35,919 nucleotides of DNA from Bacillota bacterium (GTDB lineage Bacteria > Bacillota > Clostridia > Lachnospirales > Lachnospiraceae). The stretch is taken from positions 1 through 35,919 of the forward strand of contig JAEYJO010000028.1 in the NCBI GenBank assembly GCA_023408815.1, given 5' to 3'. The position numbers and the translations under genes are program-made. Shown here piece after piece: positions 17,010-25,302 of this stretch. The stretch's first letter is position 1. Each line of letters starts with the position of its first letter. The notes under the pieces were generated by a model, which was not told the origin of the DNA, did not search any database, and saw only the letters and a program-made list of their open reading frames with translations.

Positions 17010-17088
17010 GCGCGTTTTAATAAATAGTGAAACGGATCGAATGCGGCACAAGAAACTTTTAAGTTTATACCATAGGAGGTGAAACAGA

Positions 17089-17508
17089 ATGCCAACATTT
17101 AACCAGTTAGTAAGAAAAGGACGTCAAACATCAGAAAAGAAGTCAACAGCACCTGCTCTCCAGAAGGGTTATAACTCTCTTCACAAGAAAGCAATCGAAA
17201 CTTCTTCTCCTCAGAAAAGGGGTGTTTGTACAGCTGTTAAGACAGCAACTCCTAAGAAGCCTAACTCAGCCCTTAGAAAAATCGCCAGAGTTCGTCTTTC
17301 TAACGGAATCGAAGTAACGAGCTACATTCCGGGAGAAGGCCACAATCTGCAGGAGCACAGTGTTGTTCTTATCAGAGGTGGTAGAGTAAAGGACTTACCG
17401 GGTACAAGATACCACGTAATCAGAGGTACGCTCGATACTGCGGGAGTCGCTAATAGAAGACAGGCTCGTTCCAAATATGGAGCAAAGAGACCTAAGGCTG
17501 GTAAATAA
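17089..17508 (+). CDS. rpsL: 30S ribosomal protein S12 (uS12)
   Basis: A 139-residue decoding-centre protein, beginning MPTFNQLVRKGRQ. The loops TPKKPNSALRK (54-64) and GGRVKDLPG (98-106) carry the wild-type lysines (K56 and K101 here, equivalent to K43 and K88 of E. coli), so no streptomycin-resistance change is seen. AGGAGG lies 9 bases upstream of the ATG. It is the first gene of the str operon. Confidence 0.97.
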   Translation: MPTFNQLVRKGRQTSEKKSTAPALQKGYNSLHKKAIETSSPQKRGVCTAVKTATPKKPNSALRKIARVRLSNGIEVTSYIPGEGHNLQEHSVVLIRGGRVKDLPGTRYHVIRGTLDTAGVANRRQARSKYGAKRPKAGK

Positions 17509-17554
17509 TTAGGACCTAGTACTACAGCATAACTAATTTGTGTTGGAATTCTGT

Positions 17555-17651
17555 TATTGATATATCAATATAAGCATAATGACAGCACGAACACATTAGC
17601 AAGTGAGTACCGTTGAATTATCAATCCATTTATTGATATATTAATAAATGG
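17555..17651. repeat. paired AT-rich palindromes in the rpsL-rpsG spacer
   Basis: A perfect 16-base palindrome TATTGATATATCAATA (17555-17570) and, 55 bases on, a 26-base palindrome with one mismatch (17626-17651), CCATTTATTGATA followed by TATTAATAAATGG. The two share the core TATTGATATAT. The second ends 8 bases before the rpsG ribosome binding site. They could be RNA hairpins for translational control or mRNA processing, or paired protein sites; neither is shown. Confidence 0.6.
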
Positions 17652-17674
17652 AGACTAATAAGGAGGGAAGAATC

Positions 17675-18145
17675 GTGCCACGTAAAGGACATATTCAAAA
17701 AAGAGATGTATTAGCAGATCCTTTATACGAAAATAAGGTAGTAACCAAGCTTATCAATAACATCATGTTAGACGGTAAGAAGGGTGTTGCTCAGAAAATC
17801 GTATATGGAGCATTTGCGACAGTAGAAGAAAAGGCAGGCAAGCCGGCTCTCGAGGTTTTCGAAGAAGCTATGAATAACATTATGCCTGTTCTGGAAGTAA
17901 AAGCTAGACGTATCGGTGGTGCTACTTATCAGGTTCCGATCGAGGTAAGAACAGACAGACGTCAGGCTTTGGCACTTCGTTGGCTGACATCCTATTCTCG
18001 TAAAAGAGGCGAGAAGACGATGCAGGAAAGATTGGCAAATGAAATTCTTGATGCTTCGAACAACACGGGAGCATCCGTTAAGAAAAAAGAAGATATGCAC
18101 AAAATGGCAGAAGCTAATAAGGCGTTTGCGCATTATAGATTCTAA
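17675..18145 (+). CDS. rpsG: 30S ribosomal protein S7 (uS7)
   Basis: A 156-residue head-assembly protein, beginning MPRKGHIQKRDVLADPLYEN with the conserved IMLDGKKGVAQKIVY segment (about 31-45) and the C-terminal EANKAFAHYRF. The start is the GTG at 17675, 7 bases after AAGGAGGG (17660-17667). The in-frame ATG at 17648 has no such site and would add nine non-conserved residues. S7 is a translational autoregulator of the str operon in some bacteria; here the long 166-base spacer from rpsL is notable. Confidence 0.95.
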   Translation: MPRKGHIQKRDVLADPLYENKVVTKLINNIMLDGKKGVAQKIVYGAFATVEEKAGKPALEVFEEAMNNIMPVLEVKARRIGGATYQVPIEVRTDRRQALALRWLTSYSRKRGEKTMQERLANEILDASNNTGASVKKKEDMHKMAEANKAFAHYRF

Positions 18146-18159
18146 AGGAGGAATAACCC

Positions 18160-20277
18160 TTGGCTGGAAGAGAATATCCATTAGAGAGAACCAGAAACAT
18201 CGGTATTATGGCTCATATTGATGCGGGTAAGACAACTCTTACGGAACGTATCTTATTTTATACCGGTGTTAATTATAAGATTGGTGATACTCACGAAGGT
18301 ACTGCTACCATGGACTGGATGGAGCAGGAACAGGAAAGAGGTATTACAATAACATCAGCCGCAACAACTTGTCATTGGACAATGCAGGAAGGCACGCAAG
18401 CGAAGCCCGGAGCATTGGAACACCGTATCAATATTATCGATACGCCAGGACACGTTGACTTTACGGTAGAGGTTGAGCGCTCACTCCGTGTACTCGATGG
18501 CGCAGTAGGCGTATTTTGTGCAAAGGGTGGTGTAGAGCCTCAATCTGAAAACGTATGGCGTCAGGCTGACACCTATAATGTACCGAGAATGGCATTCATC
18601 AATAAGATGGACATTTTAGGTGCGAACTTCTATGGAGCAGTAGATCAGATCAAGACAAGACTTGGTAAGAATGCTATCTGTATCCAGTTACCGATAGGTA
18701 AAGAAGACAGTTTCAAAGGAATCATTGATTTGTTTGAAATGAAAGCATATATTTATAACGACGAAAAGGGCGAGGACATTTCTATCGTAGATATTCCGGA
18801 CGATATGAAAGACGATGCTGAGCTCTATCGCGCGGAATTAGTAGAAAAGATCAGCGAGTTGGATGACGACTTGATGATGATGTATTTGGAAGGCGAAGAG
18901 CCGACCAATGAACAGTTGAAAGCAGCTTTGAGAAAAGGAACCTGCGAGTGTACTGCAATACCTGTATGCTGCGGTACCGCTTATAGAAACAAAGGCGTTC
19001 AGAAGCTTTTAAACGCGGTCTTGGAGTTCATGCCCGCTCCCACAGATATCCCGGCTATTAAGGGTGTCGATTTGGACGGCAATGAAGTGGAAAGACACTC
19101 TTCCGATGAAGAGCCTTTCTCCGCTTTGGCATTCAAGATTATGGCGGATCCGTTTGTAGGTAAACTGGCATTCTTCAGAGTTTATTCCGGTACGGTGAAC
19201 TCAGGTTCTTACGTACTGAATGCGACAAAGGATAAAAAAGAACGTGTTGGACGTATTCTTCAGATGCACGCGAATAAGAGGGCGGAGTTGGATAAGGTTT
19301 ACTCCGGCGACATCGCTGCAGCGGTAGGATTTAAAGTTACAACAACTGGCGATACTATCTGTGATGAGCAGCATCCGGTAATTCTCGAATCCATGGAATT
19401 CCCTGAACCGGTTATCGAGTTGGCAATCGAGCCTAAGACGAAAGCAGGACAGGGTAAAATGGGTGAAGCTTTAGCGAAACTTGCGGAAGAAGATCCTACA
19501 TTCCGTGCTCACACAAATCCGGAGACCGGACAAACGATTATTGCAGGTATGGGCGAGCTCCATCTCGAAATCATCGTAGACCGACTTCTTCGCGAATTCA
19601 AGGTAGAAGCTAACGTAGGTGCTCCTCAGGTTTCTTACAAAGAAACGTTTACAAAACCTGTGGATCAGGATTACAAGTATGCAAAACAGTCCGGTGGTCG
19701 TGGACAGTACGGACATTGTAAGGTTAAATTCGAGCCTATGGATCCTAACGGCGAGGAAATCTTCAAATTCGAATCCACAGTTGTGGGCGGTGCTATTCCG
19801 AAGGAATACATCCCGGCTGTAGGCGAAGGTATCGAAGAGGCTTCCAAGTCAGGTGTCCTTGGCGGATTCCCCGTACTCGGTGTACACGCTAATGTTTATG
19901 ACGGTTCCTACCACGAAGTCGACTCCTCTGAAATGGCATTCCACATTGCAGGTTCCATGGCATTCAAGGAAGCTATGAAGAAAGCGAATCCGGTACTTTT
20001 GGAGCCTATCATGAAGGTAGAAGTTACGATGCCCGAAGACTATATGGGTGATGTTATCGGTGATATCAACTCCCGACGCGGACGTATCGAAGGTATGGAG
20101 GACATCGGAGGCGGTAAGATGGTAAGAGGTTATGTTCCGCTTGCTGAGATGTTCGGCTATGCTACCGACTTACGTTCCAAGACACAGGGACGCGGTAACT
20201 ATTCCATGTTTTTTGAGAAATACGAGCAGGTACCGAAGAGCGTACAAGAAAAGGTTCTGGCAGCTAAATCGAAGTAA
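18160..20277 (+). CDS. fusA: translation elongation factor G
   Basis: A 705-residue ribosomal translocase GTPase. G1 is AHIDAGKT (18-25), G2 lies in EQERGITITSAATT, G3 is DTPGHVDF and G4 is NKMD. Domains II-V follow with the conserved GMGELHLEIIVDRL (domain III) and RGRIEGM (domain V). It starts with TTG at 18160, unusual for such an abundant protein; AAAGGAGG (18144-18151) overlaps the rpsG stop codon and sits 8 bases away, leaving no better choice. The last codons (QEKVLAAKSK) recur just downstream as a separate fragment. Confidence 0.96.
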   Translation: MAGREYPLERTRNIGIMAHIDAGKTTLTERILFYTGVNYKIGDTHEGTATMDWMEQEQERGITITSAATTCHWTMQEGTQAKPGALEHRINIIDTPGHVDFTVEVERSLRVLDGAVGVFCAKGGVEPQSENVWRQADTYNVPRMAFINKMDILGANFYGAVDQIKTRLGKNAICIQLPIGKEDSFKGIIDLFEMKAYIYNDEKGEDISIVDIPDDMKDDAELYRAELVEKISELDDDLMMMYLEGEEPTNEQLKAALRKGTCECTAIPVCCGTAYRNKGVQKLLNAVLEFMPAPTDIPAIKGVDLDGNEVERHSSDEEPFSALAFKIMADPFVGKLAFFRVYSGTVNSGSYVLNATKDKKERVGRILQMHANKRAELDKVYSGDIAAAVGFKVTTTGDTICDEQHPVILESMEFPEPVIELAIEPKTKAGQGKMGEALAKLAEEDPTFRAHTNPETGQTIIAGMGELHLEIIVDRLLREFKVEANVGAPQVSYKETFTKPVDQDYKYAKQSGGRGQYGHCKVKFEPMDPNGEEIFKFESTVVGGAIPKEYIPAVGEGIEEASKSGVLGGFPVLGVHANVYDGSYHEVDSSEMAFHIAGSMAFKEAMKKANPVLLEPIMKVEVTMPEDYMGDVIGDINSRRGRIEGMEDIGGGKMVRGYVPLAEMFGYATDLRSKTQGRGNYSMFFEKYEQVPKSVQEKVLAAKSK

Positions 20278-20297
20278 AAGTGACGAAACCTTATCTT

Positions 20298-20330
20298 GCA
20301 GAAAAGGTTCTGGCAGCTAAGTCAAAATAA
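20298..20330 (+). pseudogene. duplicated 3' tip of an EF-G gene
   Basis: Codons reading A-EKVLAAKSK-stop repeat the last nine codons of fusA (20248-20277), 53 bases downstream. The 20 bases GAAAAGGTTCTGGCAGCTAA are identical (20248-20267 and 20301-20320). The remaining differences (AAA/AAG, TCG/TCA, AAG/AAA) all fall at third codon positions and keep the amino acids. It has no start and is a remnant. Its first bases pair with GAAACCTTATCT (20285-20296) to form an imperfect hairpin. Confidence 0.75.
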
Positions 20331-20355
20331 TCAAACTGCAGGACATAAATAGTGC

Positions 20356-20384
20356 TTGAAAAACTTGGTATTATTTAATATAAT
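20356..20384 (+). promoter_or_regulatory. promoter of tuf
   Basis: TTGAAA (20356-20361), a 17-base spacer and a perfect TATAAT (20379-20384), 70 bases before tuf. It would let EF-Tu be made independently of the str operon. Confidence 0.7.
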
Positions 20385-20454
20385 CAAAGATAGCCGAGTT
20401 AATCGAAAAAAAATAGAATTATATTGTTAAACAAATTAAAGGAGGACTTTAGAA

Positions 20455-21648
20455 ATGGCTAAAGCTAAATTTGAAAGAAACAAACCCCATTGTAATATTG
20501 GAACCATTGGTCATGTTGATCATGGTAAAACGACTTTAACAGCAGCAATCACAAAGACGTTGAATGTAAGACTGGGTACAGGCCAGGCTGTTGCATTCGA
20601 TATGATCGATAAGGCTCCGGAAGAAAGAGAACGTGGTATCACGATTTCTACTTCTCACGTTGAGTATGAGACAGAGAAGAGACACTATGCACACGTTGAC
20701 TGCCCCGGACATGCCGACTATGTAAAGAACATGATCACCGGTGCTGCTCAGATGGATGGTGCTATCCTCGTTGTTGCTGCAACTGACGGTGTTATGGCTC
20801 AGACGAAAGAGCACATCTTACTTTCCCGTCAGGTAGGTGTTCCTTATATCGTAGTATTCATGAACAAATGTGATATGGTTGACGATGCTGAATTGCTCGA
20901 GTTAGTTGAGATGGAAGTTAGAGATTTATTGTCCGAGTATGAATTCCCGGGCGATGACACACCGGTTGTTCAGGGATCCGCTTTAAAGGCTCTCGAAGAT
21001 CCGAACGGCGAGTGGGGCGACAAGATTCTTGAGCTTATGAACGCTGTTGACAGCTATGTTCCGGACCCGGTTCGCGATACAGATAAGCCTTTCCTTATGC
21101 CTGTCGAAGACGTATTCACGATTACTGGTCGTGGTACTGTTGCTACAGGACGTGTTGAGCGTGGTACACTTCACCTCAATGAGGAAGTTGAAGTTGTTGG
21201 TATCAAAGAAGAGTCCAGAAAGACCGTTGTTACCGGTATCGAAATGTTCCGTAAGATGCTTGACGAAGCTCAGGCTGGTGATAACATCGGTGCATTGCTT
21301 CGTGGTATCCAAAGAACAGACATCGAAAGAGGTCAGGTTCTTTCCAAACCCGGTTCTGTAAAATGTCACAAGAAATTTACAGCTCAGGTTTACGTTTTGA
21401 CAAAAGATGAAGGTGGACGTCATACTCCTTTCTTCAACAACTACAGACCTCAGTTCTACTTCAGAACAACTGACGTAACTGGCGTATGCGATCTTCCGGC
21501 AGGAACAGAAATGTGCATGCCTGGTGACAACGTAGAGATGACGATTGAATTGATTCATCCCATCGCTATGGAGCAGGGTCTTACCTTCGCTATTCGTGAA
21601 GGCGGACGTACCGTTGGTTCAGGCCGTGTTGCTACAATTATGGAGTAA
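20455..21648 (+). CDS. tuf: translation elongation factor Tu
   Basis: A 397-residue GTPase that delivers aminoacyl-tRNA. G1 is GHVDHGKT (19-26), G3 is DCPGHADY and G4 is NKCD. Domain II holds FTITGRGTVATGRVERG, and domain III ends in GGRTVGSGRVATIME. The length is normal. AAAGGAGG lies upstream of the ATG. A strong terminator follows. Confidence 0.97.
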   Translation: MAKAKFERNKPHCNIGTIGHVDHGKTTLTAAITKTLNVRLGTGQAVAFDMIDKAPEERERGITISTSHVEYETEKRHYAHVDCPGHADYVKNMITGAAQMDGAILVVAATDGVMAQTKEHILLSRQVGVPYIVVFMNKCDMVDDAELLELVEMEVRDLLSEYEFPGDDTPVVQGSALKALEDPNGEWGDKILELMNAVDSYVPDPVRDTDKPFLMPVEDVFTITGRGTVATGRVERGTLHLNEEVEVVGIKEESRKTVVTGIEMFRKMLDEAQAGDNIGALLRGIQRTDIERGQVLSKPGSVKCHKKFTAQVYVLTKDEGGRHTPFFNNYRPQFYFRTTDVTGVCDLPAGTEMCMPGDNVEMTIELIHPIAMEQGLTFAIREGGRTVGSGRVATIME

Positions 21649-21683
21649 TCTTGATTTAGCATCATAATAGATTAAAATAAATG

Positions 21684-21720
21684 CCGCAATCTTTCATTTA
21701 TGAGGGATTGCGGTTTTTTA
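21684..21720 (+). terminator. tuf terminator
   Basis: CCGCAATC (21684-21691) pairs with GATTGCGG (21706-21713), with an inner TCAT/ATGA pairing, followed by TTTTTT. Confidence 0.9.
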
Positions 21721-21795
21721 ATGGAACAAACAAATGAAAGGTAAAAAAATTGGAAGAAATGCCGATATAGAGAGTATAGAAAAGTTAGTCACGGA

Positions 21796-21842
21796 TGACA
21801 TTAAAATTCTTGAAACAGAAGAACTTTAGTGTCATTTTTTTA
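21796..21842 (+). terminator. second terminator hairpin downstream of tuf
   Basis: A 17-base stem with two mismatches (ATGACATTAAAATTCTT 21796-21812 with 21820-21836), then seven T. It lies 76 bases beyond the tuf terminator, with no convincing gene between them, so it may be a back-up terminator or the remains of a lost gene. Nothing else is seen in 21649-21921. Confidence 0.7.
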
Positions 21843-21921
21843 AAGCCTAAATCAGATTAAAGAATAGGAGCTATTAAGTAATCGATAAAAGGAATACAAT
21901 AAAAAATGAGGAGGGGCAAAA

Positions 21922-22527
21922 ATGTCAGTATTATTAGAAAGTAATTGGGGAGAAGGCAGAGTCTATGCATACAGTAGTAAGAATATTTCAGACACCGTAG
22001 AAAATGATGTGGAAACTTTAGAGGAATACAAATGCAGGATTCGCCGGGAAATCGATAAAATACCATATCATCCTTCGCACAAAAAAATTACGGAGACACT
22101 TGTAATCTCGGAAGAAGGCTATCAAGCGATGAAGGATGATACAGAGTATGAAAAGTGGGTACTTGGTTATATTAGAGAGAATCGCTCAGTAAATATGTCA
22201 ATGATGACGAATAAGAAGGAATATATTTCCGGCACAGATTATGAATATATAGGTGCGACAAAAGAAGAATGCCGGGGAGAGGGATATAATGAGTGGGATT
22301 ATTCAGAAGATTCCTCCAGTTCTTCAGCAAAGAAAAATAGAAAAGCAAATATTATGAGTGATAGTACGGATTATATGGAATTCTGGGAGCAGATGTGGTA
22401 TAAACGTACTTATGAGAGGGAGGAGCGCAACGAGGAATATTTTGCCCATAAGAATGAGCTGGAGCAAATGAACCGGAAACTGGCGGATAAATGTTATAAA
22501 GATAATTTCATTTTTCAAAATATATGA
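21922..22527 (+). CDS. hypothetical protein, charged, cytoplasmic
   Basis: A 201-residue protein I do not recognise with confidence. It has no signal peptide or membrane helix and is rich in Glu, Lys and Tyr. The segment LVISEEGYQAMKDDTEYEKW (about 60-79) resembles a short motif (ISxxAYExMxxDPEYE-like) in uncharacterised clostridial proteins such as the DUF6033 type, but I am recalling this, not matching it. A run of serines (about 131-135) separates this part from a C-terminal, probably helical, Glu/Arg/Lys-rich region (about 150-195). The ribosome binding site GAGGAGGGG is strong. It lies 47 bases before the PucR-type regulator on the same strand and may be co-transcribed with it. Confidence 0.6.
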   Translation: MSVLLESNWGEGRVYAYSSKNISDTVENDVETLEEYKCRIRREIDKIPYHPSHKKITETLVISEEGYQAMKDDTEYEKWVLGYIRENRSVNMSMMTNKKEYISGTDYEYIGATKEECRGEGYNEWDYSEDSSSSSAKKNRKANIMSDSTDYMEFWEQMWYKRTYEREERNEEYFAHKNELEQMNRKLADKCYKDNFIFQNI

Positions 22528-22574
22528 AAGACTTTTATGCTTAGATTATTCGGTAATTCGGGAGGAGATACTTT

Positions 22575-23735
22575 ATGGCACTGCAGATCAGAAAGTTATA
22601 TAACGAAGGGATGTCTTTGTATAAAATGAGATTGATTGCCGGAAAAGACGGGCTGGATAATCTCGTCCAATGGGTTCATACGATTGAAGACGAAGAAGCC
22701 AGCAGCTTTTTGCATGGACAGGAGCTGGTTTTTACGGCAGGAATAAGAAATAAAGATAAAAACTGGCTGCTCGACTTTGCAAAGCGATTAAACAGTGTAA
22801 GCACAAGTGCATTTGTCATAAACCTGGGACCTCATATAGAAGAAGTGCCTCAGGAAGTGATCGATTTCTGCAATGAGGTAAACATGCCTCTCTTTACCAT
22901 TCCGTGGGAAATCAGATTGGTGGATGTAACAAGGAATTTTTGTGAAAAAATCATACATAGTGACAATATAGAAAATAGCCTGGCTTCTGCAATAAAGAAT
23001 ATATTATTCGAAATAGGTGATAAAGAGACTCAGATTCTTCAAATGGAGCGCTACGGATTTATGAGGGATAACGCCTTTTGCTTTCTATGTATTTCCGCAA
23101 AGGAGGACAATAATTCAGTCCTTTCAGAAAAATATAAGAGACTTTCAAGATATGCGGAAAAGGCAGGAAGGTCTATAAGAGATTTGTTTATTCATTTTGT
23201 CTATAAGGAAACGCTGATCCTTGTCTTAGTGGAATATTCGGAAGAGGAAGTGAATCATTTTCTGGATGATTTTATATATAATATCAAAAACGCTAATGTA
23301 ATGGCAGATATTTATATTGGTGTCAGCTCTATTATTTCAGGGATATCGGATCAGAGGAATAACTTTGAGAATGCAATTAATACCAATAAAATAGCGGTAA
23401 GAAATAATACACCGATAGTAAGATACGATAGGCTCGGTCTGACAAAGATATTCATGGATGTGAAGGATAAAAATTTATTATATGATTACTATTATACGAT
23501 TATCGGAAAAATAGAACAGTATGATAAGGAGAACGGTACTGAGTTACTGGAATTTCTCAAAATATATATCAGCTGTAACGGAAGTCCTCAGCTGGTCTCT
23601 GAAAAGCAGTACATACATAGGAATACGGTAAACAATATGATTAAGAAAATTGAAAGGATTACAGGGTATAATCTACTTAATCTGGAAGCGAAGGTTATAT
23701 GTTCCATTGGACTTATGATAAAGGATGTTTTATAA
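22575..23735 (+). CDS. PucR family transcriptional regulator
   Basis: A 386-residue regulator. Residues 1 to about 125 match the PucR N-terminal ligand-sensing domain, with LIAGKDGLDNLVQWVHTIED, GQELVFTAGI and CNEVNMPLFTIPWEIRLVDV. The middle (about 130-300) is a divergent GGDEF-like region of the CdaR type. The C-terminus is the HTH_30 DNA-binding domain, LLEFLKIYISCNGSPQLVSE then YIHRNTVNNMIKKIERITG. PucR proteins activate purine, allantoin or other nitrogen-compound catabolic genes in response to a pathway ligand. It precedes, with a 191-base gap and on the same strand, the catabolic cluster it probably controls. GGGAGGAG lies upstream of the ATG. Confidence 0.85.
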   Translation: MALQIRKLYNEGMSLYKMRLIAGKDGLDNLVQWVHTIEDEEASSFLHGQELVFTAGIRNKDKNWLLDFAKRLNSVSTSAFVINLGPHIEEVPQEVIDFCNEVNMPLFTIPWEIRLVDVTRNFCEKIIHSDNIENSLASAIKNILFEIGDKETQILQMERYGFMRDNAFCFLCISAKEDNNSVLSEKYKRLSRYAEKAGRSIRDLFIHFVYKETLILVLVEYSEEEVNHFLDDFIYNIKNANVMADIYIGVSSIISGISDQRNNFENAINTNKIAVRNNTPIVRYDRLGLTKIFMDVKDKNLLYDYYYTIIGKIEQYDKENGTELLEFLKIYISCNGSPQLVSEKQYIHRNTVNNMIKKIERITGYNLLNLEAKVICSIGLMIKDVL

Positions 23736-23751
23736 TGATTAGAAAAAAAGT

Positions 23752-23778
23752 GTTACTGTGAACGAAGTGAACAGTGAC
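23752..23778. repeat. 27-base hairpin repeat, left flank of the catabolic cluster
   Basis: Starts GTTACTGTGAACGAAG and ends GTGAACAGTGAC, so the ends form a stem GTTACTGT/ACAGTGAC. It matches the element at 33231-33257 at 25 of 27 positions, in the same orientation. A further small hairpin, TGTGC/GCACA, follows around 23786-23799. Confidence 0.7.
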
Positions 23779-23820
23779 CAAAAATGTGCATTAGCACAAC
23801 AAATACTATGCAATTATATG

Positions 23821-23849
23821 TTGTAATAATAAAAATGCCGTATTATAAT
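23821..23849 (+). promoter_or_regulatory. promoter of the catabolic cluster
   Basis: TTGTAA (23821-23826), a 17-base spacer and TATAAT (23844-23849). The weak -35 with a perfect -10 fits a promoter that needs an activator such as the upstream PucR protein. Transcription would start about 70 bases before the aminotransferase. Confidence 0.55.
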
Positions 23850-23880
23850 GTGTACATAATAAAGAAAAGCAGAGAGGCTT

Positions 23881-23898
23881 GGTCATATGAATATGTCC
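23881..23898. promoter_or_regulatory. 18-base imperfect palindrome in the cluster leader
   Basis: GGTCATATGAATATGTCC is symmetrical except for the third base of each arm. It lies downstream of the predicted start of transcription and 28 bases before the aminotransferase. It could be an operator or an RNA hairpin near the ribosome binding site AGGAGG; there is no direct evidence for either. Confidence 0.35.
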
Positions 23899-23926
23899 GG
23901 GTCTTTGTTTTTAGGAGGATGCTATT

Positions 23927-25252
23927 ATGAACGGTTTTGACATCAGAAACAAGCAGAAAAAGTATAATTTGCAGTCTTGGAGCAAGCAGGGGGGAATCAC
24001 CCCTATTTCTGTAGAAAAAGCAGATGGTATTTACTTTTGGGATTATGAAGGGAACAGATACACCGATATGTCTTCTCAGTTAGTGAATATGAATGTAGGA
24101 TTCGGCAATAAAAAAATAGGAGATGCTATTAAAGAACAAGTGGATCAATATTGTTTTGTAGGTCCTTCCTATGGAGCTGAATCAAGAGCACGTCTGGCTG
24201 AAAAAATTGTGAATTTATTGCCGGACAATTTCGGAAAGATATTTTTTACTAATGCGGGTGCGGATGCCAATGAGAACGCAGTGAAGATAGCAAGGATGTT
24301 TACCGGGAAGAATAAGATACTCAGCCGATATAGAAGTTATCATGGTTCCTCCTTCGGTGCAGGCAATTTAACGGGAGAGCCCAGAAGATATACGTTGGAG
24401 CCCGGAATTCCCGGATTTATTAAATTTTTTGATCCATATATTTATAGGGAAGCGATTGCATTTGCCTCGGAAGAAGAGGCGAGCAAATACTATCTGACTA
24501 AGTTAGAAGAACAGATTCAATACGAAGGTGCAAATCAAATAGCCGCAATTGTAATGGAAACGATCACAGGCTCAAACGGTGTCATTATACCGCCCGAAGG
24601 ATACATGCCCGGAGTCAGGGCTCTTTGCGACAAATATGGTATTCTGATGATTTGCGATGAAGTGATGACTGGCTGGTGCAGAACGGGCAAAATGTTCGCT
24701 TTTGAACATTTCGAAATCAAACCGGATATCATAACCTTTGCGAAGGGGGTTACCTGCGGTTATGTTCCTCTCGGAGGAGTAGCGGTATCTGCTGAAATTG
24801 CAGAATATTTCGATGAGCACCTTCTGTCCTGCGGACTGACCTACAGTGGACATCCTTTGGCATGTGCGGCAGGAGTGGCTTGTATTGATTATTATGAAGA
24901 AGAGAATATTTTAGATAATGTGAATGCGGTAGGCAAAGTTCTGGGTGAGCATTTGGAAGAGATGAAACGGGCACATCCGTGCGTTGGGGATGTGAGGTAT
25001 ATCGGCTTATTCTCAGCGGTAGAGCTGGTAAAGAGCAAAGAGACAAAGGAAGCGATCGTTCCTTACGGAAATGATCCTCAGGGAATCATGGGAAGAATAG
25101 TAGGAATGTTAAAAGAGCGTAAATTTATGACCTATTCACATGAAAATATGATTTTAGTCTGTCCGCCGCTGATTATTACGGAGAGTCAGCTCATAGAAGA
25201 ATTGGAAAAGCTGGATGAGGTACTGGACATCGTTGACAGAGATTTTATATAA
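23927..25252 (+). CDS. class III PLP-dependent aminotransferase, candidate beta-alanine (omega-amino acid) aminotransferase
   Basis: A 441-residue fold-type I enzyme of the omega-aminotransferase group. FTNAGADANENAVK (107-120) and YHG (138-140) form the cofactor phosphate and ring pocket. ICDEVMTG (242-249) holds the aspartate D244 that pairs with the PLP nitrogen. K273 in FAKGVTCGYVPLGG is the Schiff-base lysine. Such enzymes act on beta-alanine, GABA, taurine or similar terminal amines with pyruvate or 2-oxoglutarate. The next gene is an iron alcohol dehydrogenase able to remove a semialdehyde, and a carbamoyl hydrolase ends the cluster. That makes beta-alanine to malonate semialdehyde (PydD-like) the leading hypothesis; taurine (Tpa-like) and GABA are alternatives. 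First gene of the cluster, with AGGAGG upstream. Confidence 0.85.
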   Translation: MNGFDIRNKQKKYNLQSWSKQGGITPISVEKADGIYFWDYEGNRYTDMSSQLVNMNVGFGNKKIGDAIKEQVDQYCFVGPSYGAESRARLAEKIVNLLPDNFGKIFFTNAGADANENAVKIARMFTGKNKILSRYRSYHGSSFGAGNLTGEPRRYTLEPGIPGFIKFFDPYIYREAIAFASEEEASKYYLTKLEEQIQYEGANQIAAIVMETITGSNGVIIPPEGYMPGVRALCDKYGILMICDEVMTGWCRTGKMFAFEHFEIKPDIITFAKGVTCGYVPLGGVAVSAEIAEYFDEHLLSCGLTYSGHPLACAAGVACIDYYEEENILDNVNAVGKVLGEHLEEMKRAHPCVGDVRYIGLFSAVELVKSKETKEAIVPYGNDPQGIMGRIVGMLKERKFMTYSHENMILVCPPLIITESQLIEELEKLDEVLDIVDRDFI

Positions 25253-25302
25253 TTAGGAAACAGAGAGCAGTGCTTGTAATATAAGCATGGAAGGGAGGCA
25301 GG

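Noticed and set aside
21721..21921. Possible short gene between the two hairpins after tuf
   Set aside because: The best frame (from 21734) closes after about 21 codons and has no ribosome site; the stretch holds only the second terminator.
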